Notes under the pieces: generated by a model
What the model saw: only the letters and a program-made list of their open reading frames with translations
Databases searched by the model: none
What the model was told of the DNA's origin: nothing
Assembly (NCBI RefSeq): GCF_964340395.1
Contig: NC_135563.1
Coordinates: 11,209,651 to 11,273,650 of the forward strand
Direction of reading: 5' to 3'
DNA: 64,000 nucleotides
Origin: Glandiceps talaboti
Taxonomy: Eukaryota > Hemichordata > Enteropneusta > Spengelidae
Translations under genes and position numbers: made by a program
Shown: piece by piece, positions 12,871-26,429 of the stretch
How positions within the stretch are numbered: the stretch's first letter is position 1
Layout: every line of letters begins with the position of its first letter

Positions 12871-15800
12871 CAAGGGTATAGAAGGGGTCCAAGGAGGGTA
12901 CAATGTCATTCTGGTCATGTCGGGTCAAAAACGTCCTTGAAAAATACTAACTGGCTATAACATGTCCTTGAAAAATGCTACCTAGATACTGCCTTATTAC
13001 TGGATACATTACATATGCTTGTTGCATTCTCACCAATATTTTAAGTCACTCATGCATAACATTGGTATTGACCATGCCAGGTCAAAAATGTCCTTGAAAA
13101 ATACACACTCTAACACTGGACTGATATGCTTGTTGCATTCCCATTACCCAGTAATATTAAAGTCATTCATGCATAACACTTACATAGTAATTACACCAAA
13201 TAACTTGGTTCAGGTAACTGACAACATCAATATATCTTTAAGCCTGATGATAATAGTTCCAGTATGATCATCAATATTTTGTTAACAGAGGCTAGAAGGG
13301 TATACCTACCCAGAGTTTGCACAGTGTTTTCATGGATTCTCCACTAAATTTATGGTTCAAGGTAACCTGGTATGGAAAGTTGTACCAGATTTCCCCCCTT
13401 CTGATACATGGGTTTCAAAATCTTAGCAATACCATGGCAATTCTCTTCTGAATGTCACAGTAATTTTTGAAACTGGAAAGGAATTTCCTTTGTTCATTAC
13501 ATCAAAATATTTGTTTTCTTTGTTTAGCTTACCTCTATAGGACTGTGGTTTTTCAACGTTGCTGGTTTAGGATACTTAGCACACATTTCTCTTATCCATC
13601 CACTTTCATACATCTTAACGTAATTTTTAGCATCAAGGGCAGCAAGTACATAACCACAGACTCCACTTTCATCTTCCAGAACAAAGCAATATTCTGGACT
13701 GAGGTTGACAAACCCACCAATGAATCTGAAAAAGATACGATAGATTTTGAAACTTGACCTTATTCAAATTATGTTCTCTTCAGTGATACACTTAACACTA
13801 TTCCAGCTGTTCTTCAAATGCATACAAATACTCTTTATTTCTGCAACTTTGTGTATGATCTATCAATAATCCCTTAATTACTTGGTTTCAGTAAGTCTAT
13901 GAAATTACACCCTCAATACAGTGTGTCAGGCTTTAAAGGGATAAATCTGTAGACAAGACCATTTTTGAAAACTGCACAGTTCTTGCTATCAAAGCTATAA
14001 TCAATCATATTGATCGGTGCTGTTGTCACAACTGAAATCAATTTTGTCTAATTCTTCCTCAAACAAAACATATGACCAATAACTCCCTAACTTTCATAAC
14101 TTTCATAGAGAAGTTGATGAAATCCAACATCTAACATTGTGCTTTGTATTGTTCTGAACAATACAATGTGACCCATCAGGTTTCAACAAAGCTCTTCATA
14201 GAATTAGTGCTTCAATTAAAATTATTGCCATCTATTTTCCAGAATGTCTTTTCCCTTTACAAGACATGGCATATAACAGGTATTACCTCTCTCCTAGTAT
14301 ACATCTATACACCAAGACTATGGCAAATCTTACCTGTCTCCTACAAGATCAGGATGGCTGGTGAAGATCTCTGTTCCATCCCCACCGTCATCACAGGTCA
14401 TTCTACATACTTTGTAGACATCAGTCTAAAATAATCAAATATAGTGCAGACTTCACTAAAACTTATCAAAGTGTATTTGTGAGAATACATTACATACTTT
14501 GTACATATCAGTCTAAAATAATCAAATATAACTAAAACTTATCATAATGTATTTGTAATACATTTCATACTTTAGAGACATCAGTCTGAAATTATTAAAT
14601 GTAACAATCAGACTTCACTAAAACTTATCAAAGTGTAATGCAGGCAGAAATAAGCCTGACAGGACTTTTCTTTTCAAAGTTGTTGATTTGTGGCTAACTG
14701 TTCTGATGTTGACAGAAGTTGTGCGGTAACTCACCTCATCCTTGGGTAGGTAAGGCCGGATTGTATAAATTTTGTTTGACACAGTTTCTGGAGGCTTCTG
14801 TGTAAATAAATCTGTAGCACCATCAATAGGCAGCATACGCTGAGGATGGTTAAAAGGGTGAAAATAGATAATGAATATCCATGAACTCTACACAAAGAAT
14901 CTGACCCCGTTTAACTGTCCTTGCAAGATACAAACACTGTGCCTACCAGCATATACAATATTCTTTATAGATCAACCTTTTAGATTCAAATTGAACGAAA
15001 GCATTGTGTTCTGGAAGCCACTTTGATGCACCACTGACACACAAACATTTGCATGTGATCCACCAACATTTGATTTGGTGTTTCCCTATCTCTTACTAAA
15101 GGGTGACCACACAAAACCCAATTTGTATAATTTGTATCCACCCACAACAAAAATTGTTGTCATTCATTAGAGCCAGGCCACACTAACGGAAACAATTTTT
15201 TGCACTGGTAGGCACTTGCACCATGTATCTCAAAGAACTTTCAACAAAGGTCAGAGGTCAATACATTTATATAATTTCATATCAGACTTCAATATATTAA
15301 AAATTTTCAAAACATTGAGAATCATTGAGAAACATGGTTAGGCACTCAAGTGGACACCACCAAGATGGATATAGTGGCGGGTATAGGTTACACAAAATGC
15401 TTTAAGTTCAACTTTGACAGAATGTACATTCACTGTTGTATTGACAACTTATTGACTTTTAACACATCCAGGTGACTAGACTGGGGGTAGTATACACAAA
15501 CTAAGCAGAATTTGAAGTCTTTGACTGGACACCACATAGGAGCAGGTAGAGCAATACAACAACAGTGTGTTCACTGGGGGTGTATCTGTATGTGAAGTAC
15601 AAACAGGATTTATTCTGTCAAATGTTTGGACATTAAGCATTCAGGATGGTTTGTTTTTCTACTGACTTCCTACCAATGATCAGGTATTGAGATGTGTAAG
15701 AACATCTGTAGATCACCCGTAGGAAGGTCTCTTACACTAGCTGTAAAAATATGAAATATGAATTCCCATCTGAAGCCTGATGGCATATGCCCTCTCACTG

Positions 15801-18800
15801 TAACTTTGCAAGTTTGAGATGTTGCACATGTGAATTCCATGCTGAAATTTGATTGCACACGCGTCTCGCAGCAGCATTATGATGCGGTCATCATTGTTTA
15901 AACACATGCTGACTCAGCACCATGTACTTCTACAAATCTCCGCGCTGTTGACAATGCAATCAGGAATTTCCCCAAGTTATCATTCTCTGTAAGGATCACA
16001 ACAAACACAACCATTGCATGAATACTGTTGTTTTCATTCTACGTCTGAACTAGCCCACTACATCATTTTCAGTACTCAACTCAAACTTCAAAAGCAGGAA
16101 TGTGTGTGGCTCTGTAAAATGGTCTGCTCTAATACTTTGACTTGAAGGTCTATGTTTTAATCCTGAGTCATTGCATTAGTGTTTATCTTAATGAGGACTA
16201 CACAGCATCATTCTGTTCTTCTGGACTAACTTTTCTATATCTCTGCTAAACAACCAGGTGTTCATACCTACATTTTAATCTTAATCCAAAGTGGGCCTTT
16301 AAATGTCATTCCTTTGCTTTGTTGATTTATATTTTTTCACAGCCATCCCAAATAAAAATTTAAACATTGAACAAGTCAAAGACATACCCTACTATACTAC
16401 AAATAGAGATTGTTGCACTGACTACACACTTACATTTATGAATTGTTTGTTGTTTATAAATGGGAGAAGTAATTATCTCTGTTTACAACTTGTGTGGCCA
16501 CTGCACAGTTGATGAGTTTTTCAGTGAAAAGTGATTATTCTGTTCACAAAATTGCATCCTGACATAAAGAGATGATTTAGACGTGGCACTATTGAACTCG
16601 TTGTTCAATAATGTCAATAAATAGACATACCCACTAAATCCTTTCTAATTATCTAATCTAGGAGACTCATGAAGAACTCCACAGCATACCAAATCCAATA
16701 TTATTTGTATGCATCTAATATCAAACAATCAAGTCCAAGATGAGTCACTATCAAACTCTTATTAACATCCCCTCAACTGATATATTTAACATATGTTTGA
16801 CTAATGACAGATGAAATACATAGAATTTAAGAGACCACAGTTTGACTGTGAGGATATGTAATAGTTTTATGTTACAGTATCCGCATACAACTTACTATAT
16901 CGACACTGGGAGACATGTTACATTCATAGTACTGAGAAACTGTACATGAAATATGAATGATGCAACCTTACTCTTGATCTTGGGAAAATCCTGTACTTGC
17001 ATTGTTAATGTAGTCTCGCAGCAGAATAACTACACATCGCCAAACCTTACACTGCTCTTTCTACTGTCATTTATCATCTTTTGCACATACACAGCTCATA
17101 TCGCAAGTGCTTGCAAAATGACCTAAAATGCAAACTTTTCCAGTTAAACTATTGGCATGCCTTTATTGTTGCTTATTTTCATCTATGCATGATGATCGCT
17201 GAGAGCAGTTTGAATCGCGCCTTTATATATTGCACGTTTACTGAGCCTGATATACCTGCAAAGTGCAAGAATGCTGAATCAGGCTTCAGTTGAGTTTCTG
17301 GGAAAAAATAAACAATCACTTAAAAGCATCATTGGCAGAAATTACCACTCTAACATACTTGGAACTCAGCTGAGAGACCACCACGAAATATCCACGGCTC
17401 GAGATCACCACTCATGAACAATTCTTTGTAATTGCTTCTACACCCTGGAAGCATTGGAGAAGTGTAAGAAGTATCTGTTAGCATGTTTGTCTCAGTCATG
17501 TGCTTAACTACATCAAACTTAAAGTTAGCTGTACAAGTACAATACAAAAACATATGCCAGCAAAAAAATGACTAACATAACTTCATAATCTTTGCACTGG
17601 AAAACAAGGCAAACTGAATTAATCCAGCCATCAGCTAAAGCTAGGGAGTATGAATGGCGGCTGACCTGCACCATGATTCAAGTTTCGATTTCTAACTCTG
17701 GCATGGTAATCAGTGGTACACTGGCAAAATGTTTGTCGTTTGAAGATTGGCTGAGAAACATTTTGCGAGTTTCATTGCCAAATACAATTGTGTCTCGTGT
17801 TTCAGTGCAGATCAACCCTAAATGGTATGATTAAAAATTCGCAATAAAAATCTGGGCAAGTTATAACACATCGCGCTGAGCGACCAGTATGCATTAATTT
17901 TGCGCAACCTGCAAATAGCAAACAATATTAGTGCTTCAACGTCTGAAATTTGACCAAATCTGTGTGAACATAGCATCTTACCATACATATAATATTCACA
18001 TTCTCATTCGCGCGATAGCTAACGCGACATCGCATTGCCCTGCCCTGCACCTTGCTTGGCTTCATGAATGTATTCTACCTACCTACCCGGTTCTATCATC
18101 ACGTAATATATCAATAAGACAAGTGAAATATAACAATTAAAATATTACAACAAAGTCTGCGTACATGTCAGACTGGTTTGCATGTAGGTACAGCAGATCT
18201 GAGGTACCTGTCCAAGCACTACAGAAATGAGAAAAAAAAAAGTGAAAGTTGCTGTTAGTGTAGTCGTGATATGGAAGAGGGAGAGAGCATGCATTGACAA
18301 TAAGGTCACTTCAGAAACTCACAAATTCTTCAAACCTCTACTCTGAATTTCCACACACTTTTTCTTTCTTGTTTTTGTGTTTTTGTTTTACTTGATGCAT
18401 GTTTCTGAATTTTGCAGATTGCCAAAATGCATGTCAGATGAGAGAAGTGGTCCACATTGAAAAGTTGTAGGATTTCATGAAGGTACTTGGTCACCAAAAC
18501 TTCAGTGTATATACAATCAGATTCTTCAAAATCAAAACAATCCAACGCATTTTTGATATTCATTTTTTTCCTCACTTGTTGTGAATTTTGATAACCAAGG
18601 GTCCTCTTTACTTTCCCTACTTTGACAGTTGACAAGAGTATGAATGATAGAACAGTACTTGTTTTCAGATGCCAAGACATCATGAAAAAGGACTGCCTTA
18701 TCATTCTACTGGCTTGTTTCATCTGACTACTGTACATTCTGTGATCCACCACTGCACTGCATCAAACCCAACTACATTTCAGGCAAGCCAAACTTCTATT

Positions 18801-21800
18801 AGGTGAACAAACATGCTAACTCATCAAACAAAAATGATGTACTTTCAGAATTTCTTTACTTTTTTTTAGTCCGTTTTATGTGTTTACAGAAGGGTTTGTA
18901 GTTGGGCAGTTTCAAGGGAATATATGGAAAAAAGAGATAACCTTTACTTTACCTAGCCACTTCACAAAGGAATGTAGAAGGGAAACAACACCCCTCATGT
19001 CATAAACATACGGATATAGTTCATACAGCATGGACCTGTTGGGAATATTGACTAGTCTTCGTCCAAGCCTCCCCACATCCTGGCAAGAATCTGAAAATTT
19101 GCATGCTCTATCTGCCCACTCAACTGCCTGTTGACAAAGCAGACACACTCAAAATGTCATGAAGTTCGCTAAAAAGCCTGATGTTATTCCCAAAGCCTTT
19201 TGTAATAGTTCTGACAGTGAAGTGACATTTTATACCTGCAATGTGAGACTCATAACCTTCGTCAGCAAAACACCTCATCTTTGACCATACAGATTTCAAT
19301 AATGTAGAATCCTGCATGGTCCCTTGCATTACAATTTAAAAGGAAGTATTAACAAAATATTGATGAAGTCTGTCGAGGGCTAATCAGTATGGATGTTCAC
19401 TTGGATTGAAGTTGACTTCATTCACAGACTTGTCTTTTTCATGATAAAATACATGTTTTCTATAAAACTACGAATTTTGCATTACAATAGATGGGTAAAG
19501 AAAAGGTTGCATTGACAACCAGCACTCTCCGTACTTTCTTGCTTGCCACCTGGCAGCTGTAACTCCTAGATGTACAATTCATAACAGTATGTCTTTTGAT
19601 CACATCAAGTCAGAGGTGTCATACTTGCGTGCATATAATGTATATTGTAACACAATGAATTATACTTTACTTGCAGCCAAGGGAGCTATAGAAGACCTAC
19701 CTCTGACGTTGGGTCTTTTAAATGTTTACTTTCCGTCACATGGAATGCATTTGTTTTGAGCCAATGTAACTCTTCAAGCATTTGTACAGACTTATTTCCA
19801 TGCTCGTATGGTAAATAAAACAAATCAACAAGAAGCTCAATATCTTCAAATGTTGGTTGCTCAGCAAGTGGGTCAGTCTTTGCCTGTGAATCACGTGTGG
19901 CTTGAACTTTTGGTTCGTTAACAGGGCTTTCTCTATCATTTTCTGATCCAGACGAATCTTTGGTAGAGGACACAGTCTCTAATTGCATGGGCACATCACT
20001 GGCCGTACTTGATATGGTGGCAGTAGTACTTGGTATTGCTGGAGAATTTTTTGTAGGAACTTGAATGTCTTGACATATGACTTTGTTGTCATCTTCACTG
20101 TTGCAAGTGTCCATTGGTTCTTCCTTTTCATCTGAAGGAGCTGTAGAAACTGAAAGTTTATTCACTTCCAAGACTCTCAAAGCATTCTGTGCTTCACTTA
20201 AGAGTTGATTTGACACCGGTGTATTTGGATTATTAACTGTATCAGTTGTTGAGGTTACTGACATACATGTAGTAACTCCAGTAACTGTTCCTTGAGGCTC
20301 TGGTGTTGGAGCAAAAGTAAATGTTCTGTTTAGTACCTTACCAGCTGCACTGATAGGTAACCTGAACTCACGCATCCAATCATTAATTGCTGCTTTCAAT
20401 GCCACCTTTGGGTCATAACCTCCTAAATGTTGTGAATTAGACAATGTTGCATCTCCTTCAGTTTCCAGTTTGATATCAGCATTAATGGCCGGACTACAGC
20501 TTTCACCTGGAACAAATATTATAACAACAACATATGTTACAAATAGCATCAATTGCACTATAGTTTTACAAACACTATGGGGGCATATTACTCATCTGTC
20601 CACAAAACATGAACATCAGGAAGGAGTTTATTGCCAATTGTGCTTAAATGTACTAAGGAGGATTTGGTGTAAACTTCTTGAGATAGCCTAGATGGAAGAC
20701 ATTGCTTTGGAAGCATGGAATGATGAGCTGCTTTCAGGCCCTCCAGATGGCACCCCTAGTTTGTCTGTGGGTTCACTGAGCTGCAAACATTTGACACCTT
20801 TCCTTTGCTTTGTCTGAATGGTTATGACAATGTCACACTTCTCCAGTAATTACCAAATATTTACCTACAATAACATCAAACTCTTCTTTCAGATACATTA
20901 CAACACTAATATCAAATACTTACTGACGTCTTTCTTTCCATCTGGGCTGCCGATTGACTGACACCAAGCACTAAGTGTGTGTAGAGGGATAAAATTGGCT
21001 TCATATTCACAATTTGGATTTGTGAGAACACCACTTAGATGAGGAAGAAGATCTGTAGATCGGCCACAGTAAGGACCTGTGAATGAAAACATCAGTCACA
21101 TTTTTATACCCAATAGATAATACCCCTTAAAAGTCATCCCTTTTTATTATCACATTGTCTCAAAAATTCATTTTTTTTATGCATTGGGGATGGTTACTAA
21201 ATGCACAGCAAATGAAATTTCATCTGTGTTGGTAATCCAATGTATTACATTACACTTTTGTTCCAAATACAAACTTGAAAATTGTTACCTGAAATTTTAA
21301 AATTTTTTCAAAGTTTGTGCTTGGAACAATGGCTTAATGCAATATGGTATGGAACTTGACAACATGTTATTTTGAATGGTGCATTATGGGGGAAAGCCAT
21401 ATCTTGTCAGACTGTTTGTAACTGCAAATAACTTGTCTTCACTTCATTACCCAGACCCTTGCTGGAGGACTCCAATCACCTTAGATCAGCCTTAGGTATA
21501 ACTACAACTACATATTATTTCACTCCATCTCAGCATGGTCACTTTCGATGGCTACTACGTACACAGTGAACCCTCTAAGGCAATTTAACGTGCCACTGGC
21601 ACACACAATTTCTATGTGATGCACCAAAATTTGGTGTTCCCTATCTATTACTATGTGGTGGGTGACTCACAAGAAATGCCAGTTTTTCTCATTTTGACTC
21701 ACAACAGCAAAATATGGCTATCATTAGAGGGCACGTACATATGGACATGGATATAACAAACCAAATGTAAAATGTGTGTTCATGCAGATTATTCATCCAT

Positions 21801-23949
21801 CAAACTAGTAAAATAAATGTTATGCTTCCTTACCACTATTTATGTAAATTGAGTGCCAAGATCACTTACCTAAGAATAGCCTCTTTTGATCATAGTCATT
21901 AGCATGAATATTGTCCCAGATGACTGGTGGCCTCTTCAACACTTTATTTAATTCAAGGATTGATTCTGTGCTGATAGTCTTAGAAACTACCTTTGGTCCT
22001 GCAAATGAACATATATTGGATACAAAATGAGTTTTGACTTAGGGTCACAGCTGACATACTTCCAGATCACTTGTAGTGGACTTAGGGTGTGTAAAGACCC
22101 AATGAATGCAACTCTTTCACAGAAAATCAAAACAATATGTATTACCAGATTTATCATACAAACTTTTAAACTTGCCTTTTGAATGTCACAGCCACCTGAT
22201 GTACTATATGTTTTGAATTTCTGATATGAATCACATTCAAGCAGGCTTTTTTGAGACACTATAAGTTCATACAACAAATAGGCAAAACATAAGCATACTT
22301 CCGTTGGCAATGTGTGTTCTACAATAGCTATGAAAGTATATTACTCACCTGTCCACAAAACATGAACATCAGGAAGGAGTTTATTGCCAATTGTAGTTAA
22401 ATATTCTGAAGAACTAACACCTGGGTCAGCTCGTGTACCACAGTATTCTAGAAGATAAAGGAAAGAATTCATGTTCTACTTGTAGTAGCAAGTAATGAGT
22501 AATTTTAATTACAACAGTCTTTATTTGTCCAATCTGAGAAAATTTCCTGATAATACATCCTGGATGAACAATATAGACACTTCCGTATGAACAGTGGACC
22601 CACAGGAGGTCAAAGCACCTTCAAAAATTTTGCGAAGATTGCGAACACGATTTTGACTACAACATTTATGATAATTTTAATCTTGTTTCTTCCTAGCTCT
22701 CAGTTTCACTTGAGTGCCTGAGATAGTCATATTTTTTGTTCTGCTATAAAAATCTCTACTACACAGATGTTCATTACCATGATCAGTAATATTAACTTCT
22801 GTTGCCTGCATGCACTAATTATCAGTATGAATATTCATTCTACTGCAGTACAGTACAGTAAATATTGCTGTTAACTGTCACAATACTTTAAACAATCTTA
22901 CCTGTGGGGCAGAATAAAAACAAAGGTTGTCCAAGGTGCTGGTACACTTCATTGGTAACTGACACCTGAGCATGTGCAAATGACTGAAAGATTTCCTTAT
23001 CTGCAGCACACATGTCTGTATCAATGTCATCAAACAAAAGTGCAAACACTTCACATCCAAATTCTTTCACCTATCAAAGTACAGAAATAAATGTTTCTAA
23101 ATAGAACTGTACAACATTGAGTAGCTTTGAACATTGTTTAGTCTTGGTTACATTTACTAAATCAAATATGCAAGTTTGTATTTTGCCATAAGGTTACAAT
23201 TGCATGAATAAGAAATAACAACCTGCCATCCCGATGTACTGAATACTTCACATTATCAACATTTACAGAGAGATGAAGTACCCACAAAATACCAGCTAGC
23301 AAAAGAGTATACCACACTCACGGCTAGACTTACTCAGTAATACATGTCGTCGAGTCAGTGCAGTAAGGTTGTATCTGCCTATTTAATTGCATAGCAGATA
23401 CATGTATGACCTTACTGCACTGACGCGACAATGTATTGAATGAGTGTTATCACGATCACAAGATTATAAATGCAAAAACTTCACAAAATTTTTACACCTT
23501 TCAATATGCATTTTCTTCATTGCTCAAAATAACATGGTGCTGAATTCAAGGGTGAACTATTTCTCAAGATTCACATGTTCCTATACAACTTACAGATAAA
23601 AAAGCCCAATGATATAATAAAGGTATATGTCTTCGTTGTTGAACAATTTTGGATAAATACACTTCTGATCCTGATGAAAAACAATATCCTATTATGATTT
23701 ATGTTGTGTACATTTTAAAGTACATGAATTACAAAGGATACCTACCTGTTCCAATTTCCTTTTCAGACAAGTGACTTCTTTTGCACTTGAAAATGTAATA
23801 TCAAGCCCAGGAGACAGAGCATATATAAATTGCACATTGTTCTCCTTTGCAGCTTCTATCAAAGAGGTCAGATGCTCTGAAAGTAAATAGGATATATAGC
23901 AACTTATTGTCTTGCGCACTGAGTTTTACCTCCAATGTATGTAATGTTA

Positions 23950-24005
<56 letters not shown>

Positions 24006-25533
24006 AATCTGCTGCTGACTAAACTAAGACACGCATATTTTGACAATAATTATAGTATAAGTATAACTTAAGTATAAGAGCTAATTACTTTTTAAGCATA
24101 TTCATTTCCACTGACAATAATTGGCATAAAAATTGCAAAAATAACATGAAATTTAAGGCCCATTTTGAATTGCAATTAAAATTTAGATGTGAAAACTGTG
24201 GTCCAGCAGCTTTGGAAAGAGTTGATCAAGAACAAAAGAATGATCCTTGTGGCTTCACAGACCACTAATAACATAACACTAATGTGTCACATCAATAACC
24301 AGGGATTGAAACATGGGCCTTTCACATGTTCAGCAAAACAAGAAAATTTTACAAGAATACCATAATGTATATTGGATCATACCTGCTTCTTCAACAGAAT
24401 ACATTTCCCGCCAGTATGATCTGTGTTTGTGGTCATCCTTTGGTGCATACATGTAATGTTTCAGTCTCAACTTATTCATAAGCTGAAAAAGCCTCATTCT
24501 TTGGTCTGTTGTCCATGGACGACCATAAAACCCTGCAATCAAAGTTATGCAAGCTTGATGGAAAGATTTTGAAACCTGACCTTAACAAGACATGTTCTAA
24601 GCTATAGTGTTTGTGTATCTTTTTAGATGAACGACATGTCTGATATTAACTTGCAGACGGAGTAAGTCAGGACTCAAATCTGAGACCAATGTCAGAATAG
24701 AGTTCTGACTTACGCCATCTGCAAGCAGGACTACACTTTACTATAAGCTGTAGTAAAGCTACCCAAGTTCATTATAAGCATTACTCTTTGAATATTCAAA
24801 TCTTGGTATACCAGACATAAAATATTTACTGCAATTAATCATTATCTTACAAAACATATCATTTATGTTAATTACTTTGCATAATCTTGCTGGCCTAAAA
24901 TTTAAAAGACATGTAATTTGTAACTAACATTACATTTGATGATTTGAGGGTTCTGGATTTCATTTTGACCATTGTTGTCTTCAACCAAGATTTGTCCAAT
25001 CATAATCATTATATATCACTTCGTCTTGTATATATATCTAACTACATATGCAAGTATGGTATATACATACAAAAATAACTTACTGGACCTACGTGACTAC
25101 AATAAATCCCTTAACAGACTGCTCATGATGGTGATATCAACTTGATTTTGACAACTTAACATTGACATTGTTGTGAAATTCCAAATTCTAGTGCAGTAGT
25201 GGTATATTTCAATTATTTGAGTTACTAGTTAGTATTCATTCAATTCCGAATTCATACATTAATCGCTTTGCCCCTGTCTTTACCATTAAATGCTTGTTAC
25301 AAATTGAAACACTTATACTTCAACATGATTTACTATCTAAAATCGTATCCCTAAACACCCTACGAACTCCCTGAATATTTCGAGATGCTACGCTCTCACC
25401 AGGCGTGGCAGCCATAGAATATTGCATGACAGTGTACTTTGTGGATGGCAATGAATCTACCACCAGTCGGCCGTCCTTGTTCCTTACCTTCAACCACACC
25501 GGATAAAAAATTTCCATTTTCTACAGATGACAT
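11722..25533 (-). CDS. OGA: protein O-GlcNAcase (OGA), complete, 15 coding exons
   Basis: Removes O-linked N-acetylglucosamine from nuclear and cytosolic proteins (GH84 hydrolase). Exons in coding order: 25488-25533, 24383-24532, 23746-23876, 22902-23070, 22349-22447, 21870-21998, 20924-21076, 19701-20506, 18953-19127, 17359-17444, 14735-14839, 14334-14425, 13533-13725, 12496-12655, 11722-11858. All have GT-AG borders and compatible phases, giving 876 residues (human 916). The catalytic domain starts GVVEGFYGRPW; the catalytic aspartate pair is D123-D124 in LLFDDID (human D174-D175); [13 protein letters not shown] lies near 224-236. Exon 8 encodes the low-complexity linker, as in vertebrates, then the stalk ([18 protein letters not shown]) and the C-terminal acetyltransferase-like domain ending LILVRAM. 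ATG 25533 has G at -3. An in-frame ATG at 25692 would add a hydrophobic leader, which does not suit a nucleocytoplasmic enzyme, so I prefer 25533. The N-terminus is about 50 residues shorter than human. Confidence 0.97.
12754..12868. repeat. (TG)n microsatellite in OGA intron 13
   Basis: An uninterrupted TG array apart from a short GCGCGCGTGCATG interruption. It lies about 100 bases 5' (in sense) of exon 14. Open frames through it are dipeptide artefacts. Confidence 0.95.
12902..13190. repeat. tandem duplication of about 160 bp in OGA intron 13
   Basis: Two imperfect copies share GGTCAAAAA.GTCCTTGAAAAATAC, GCTTGTTGCATTC and AGTCA.TCATGCATAACA. The first copy starts near 12922 and the second near 13078. 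Non-coding. Confidence 0.65.
14399..14640. repeat. three tandem copies spanning the OGA exon 12 acceptor
   Basis: Units start near 14399, 14488 and 14561. Each has CATACTTT.TA then CATCAGTCTAAAATAATCAAAT (minor changes) and CTAAAACTTATCA. In the sense direction each unit carries a splice-acceptor-like ...TTTTAG|ACTGAT. The functional exon 12 uses the 14426 acceptor; the other two units preserve the acceptor and the first codons but soon reach stops. Confidence 0.75.
15030..15180. repeat. dispersed repeat in OGA intron 10, copy 1 of 2
   Basis: CCACTGACACACAAACATTT, then GTGATCCACCAA, TTTGGTGTTTCCCTATCT, GGGTGAC.CACA and TCATTAGAG. The same order of blocks occurs at 21590-21737 in OGA intron 6. 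About 150 bases, no coding potential, family unknown. Confidence 0.6.
20571..20660 (-). pseudogene. duplicated partial copy of OGA exon 5 without a splice donor
   Basis: About 75 bases matching the 3' part of OGA exon 5 and its donor region (22335-22405), now in the intron between exons 7 and 8. The core encoding [14 protein letters not shown] is identical or nearly so to the source. The donor, GGACAG|GTGAGT in the real exon, reads GGACAGATGAGT here, so the GT is lost. The upstream half of the exon and its acceptor are not recognisable. It looks like a fairly recent, non-functional duplication. Confidence 0.8.
21590..21737. repeat. dispersed repeat in OGA intron 6, copy 2 of 2
   Basis: Same blocks in the same order as 15030-15180: CCACTGGCACACACAATTT, GTGATGCACCAA, TTTGGTGTTCCCTATCT, GGGTGACTCACA, TCATTAGAG. 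Confidence 0.6.
23341..23432. repeat. short palindromic element, copy 2 of 2
   Basis: A hairpin in OGA intron 3 with arms GTCAGTGCAGTAAGGTTGTA / CATGTATGACCTTACTGCACTGAC and a loop around TTAATTGC. It matches the element at 10552-10626 in both arms and loop, with outer bases TGTCGTCGA / GCGACA extending the pairing. Confidence 0.75.
23953..24004. repeat. (GT)n microsatellite in OGA intron 2
   Basis: An uninterrupted GT array about 80 bases upstream, in the OGA sense direction, of the exon 3 acceptor. Confidence 0.95.
24640..24740. repeat. short inverted repeat in OGA intron 1
   Basis: ACTTGCAGACGGAGTAAGTC then AGGACTC on the left is mirrored by GAGTTCTGACTTACGCC then ATCTGCAAG on the right, with about 30 bases between. 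It has MITE-like structure, but no second copy is visible in this window. Confidence 0.55.
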
Positions 25534-26429
25534 CTCCAAAATTATAGTTGTAAATGACAGAAAAATGGAGAATATCGGCAAATAAATGCCGTAGGTATTA
25601 AACTGGGCACTTCGCCGAGATTTGCTGAACGTATTATGTTTTTCTTTACGGATGTTATTTTTTCCTAGGGATCTGCGCATCTGTCTGAGCATATTATTTT
25701 GGTAGTTCCTCTATAAGGTGTCGTTTAATTGGCCCATACGTCGTCAAAACGTCAGCCATTTTACGATGTCTACCAATGGAATTTGCTGTTTTATAGGTCT
25801 AAGGATCGAACGAAAAATCCAGCTAAAACCGGTTTTGACTGATTGAACGTTGCTTGCAAGGTTATTCTTACAGTTTATTGAATGACAGGGCTAGGGGACC
25901 ATGGAACTGTGTGACAAACAAAACAAATAAATAAATAAATAAACTATCAAATAAATGACAAATGAACAAGCAAACGAACGACAAGTATAGGGACAAATAA
26001 AATAATTATATGAACCAGCAAATAAACAGATACTCGTGGGGGTATACAAGATATGTTTTTTGTACCCATCACTATTTTATAGTTGTACTGTTTTTTTCAT
26101 GATTTGTACTAATGTACCACACTCGAATAGTGTGCAGAGTATAGTATTAAAAGATTTATTGATATTTTGAACCATACTGAATATTTTAAGATAAAAACCG
26201 CGCCCTCTAGGGGTCACCTATGTAGCTTGCACATAAATACTGTACAATATTTGTACCTTTCCTTGGAACATACATAGTCACATATACATACAAAATTAAA
26301 AGATGTAATATTGGGTCATCTAAAGGTGTGTGTGTACATGGCTGTACACATAACACTGGTAGAAAACCTAATGAATTTGTCATATACAGCATCTCCTTTG
26401 AATAGAGTGTTGCCTCTAATAATGTTGTG

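Noticed and set aside
18330-18752. 140-codon open frame on the minus strand
   Set aside because: Lies wholly inside an OGA intron on the same strand, has no recognisable domain, and AT-rich composition like the surrounding intron.
25534-25692. In-frame upstream ATG giving OGA a 53-residue longer N-terminus
   Set aside because: The extension is basic then strongly hydrophobic, unlike OGA, which is nucleocytoplasmic; the ATG at 25533 has a good context and sits just before the conserved domain.
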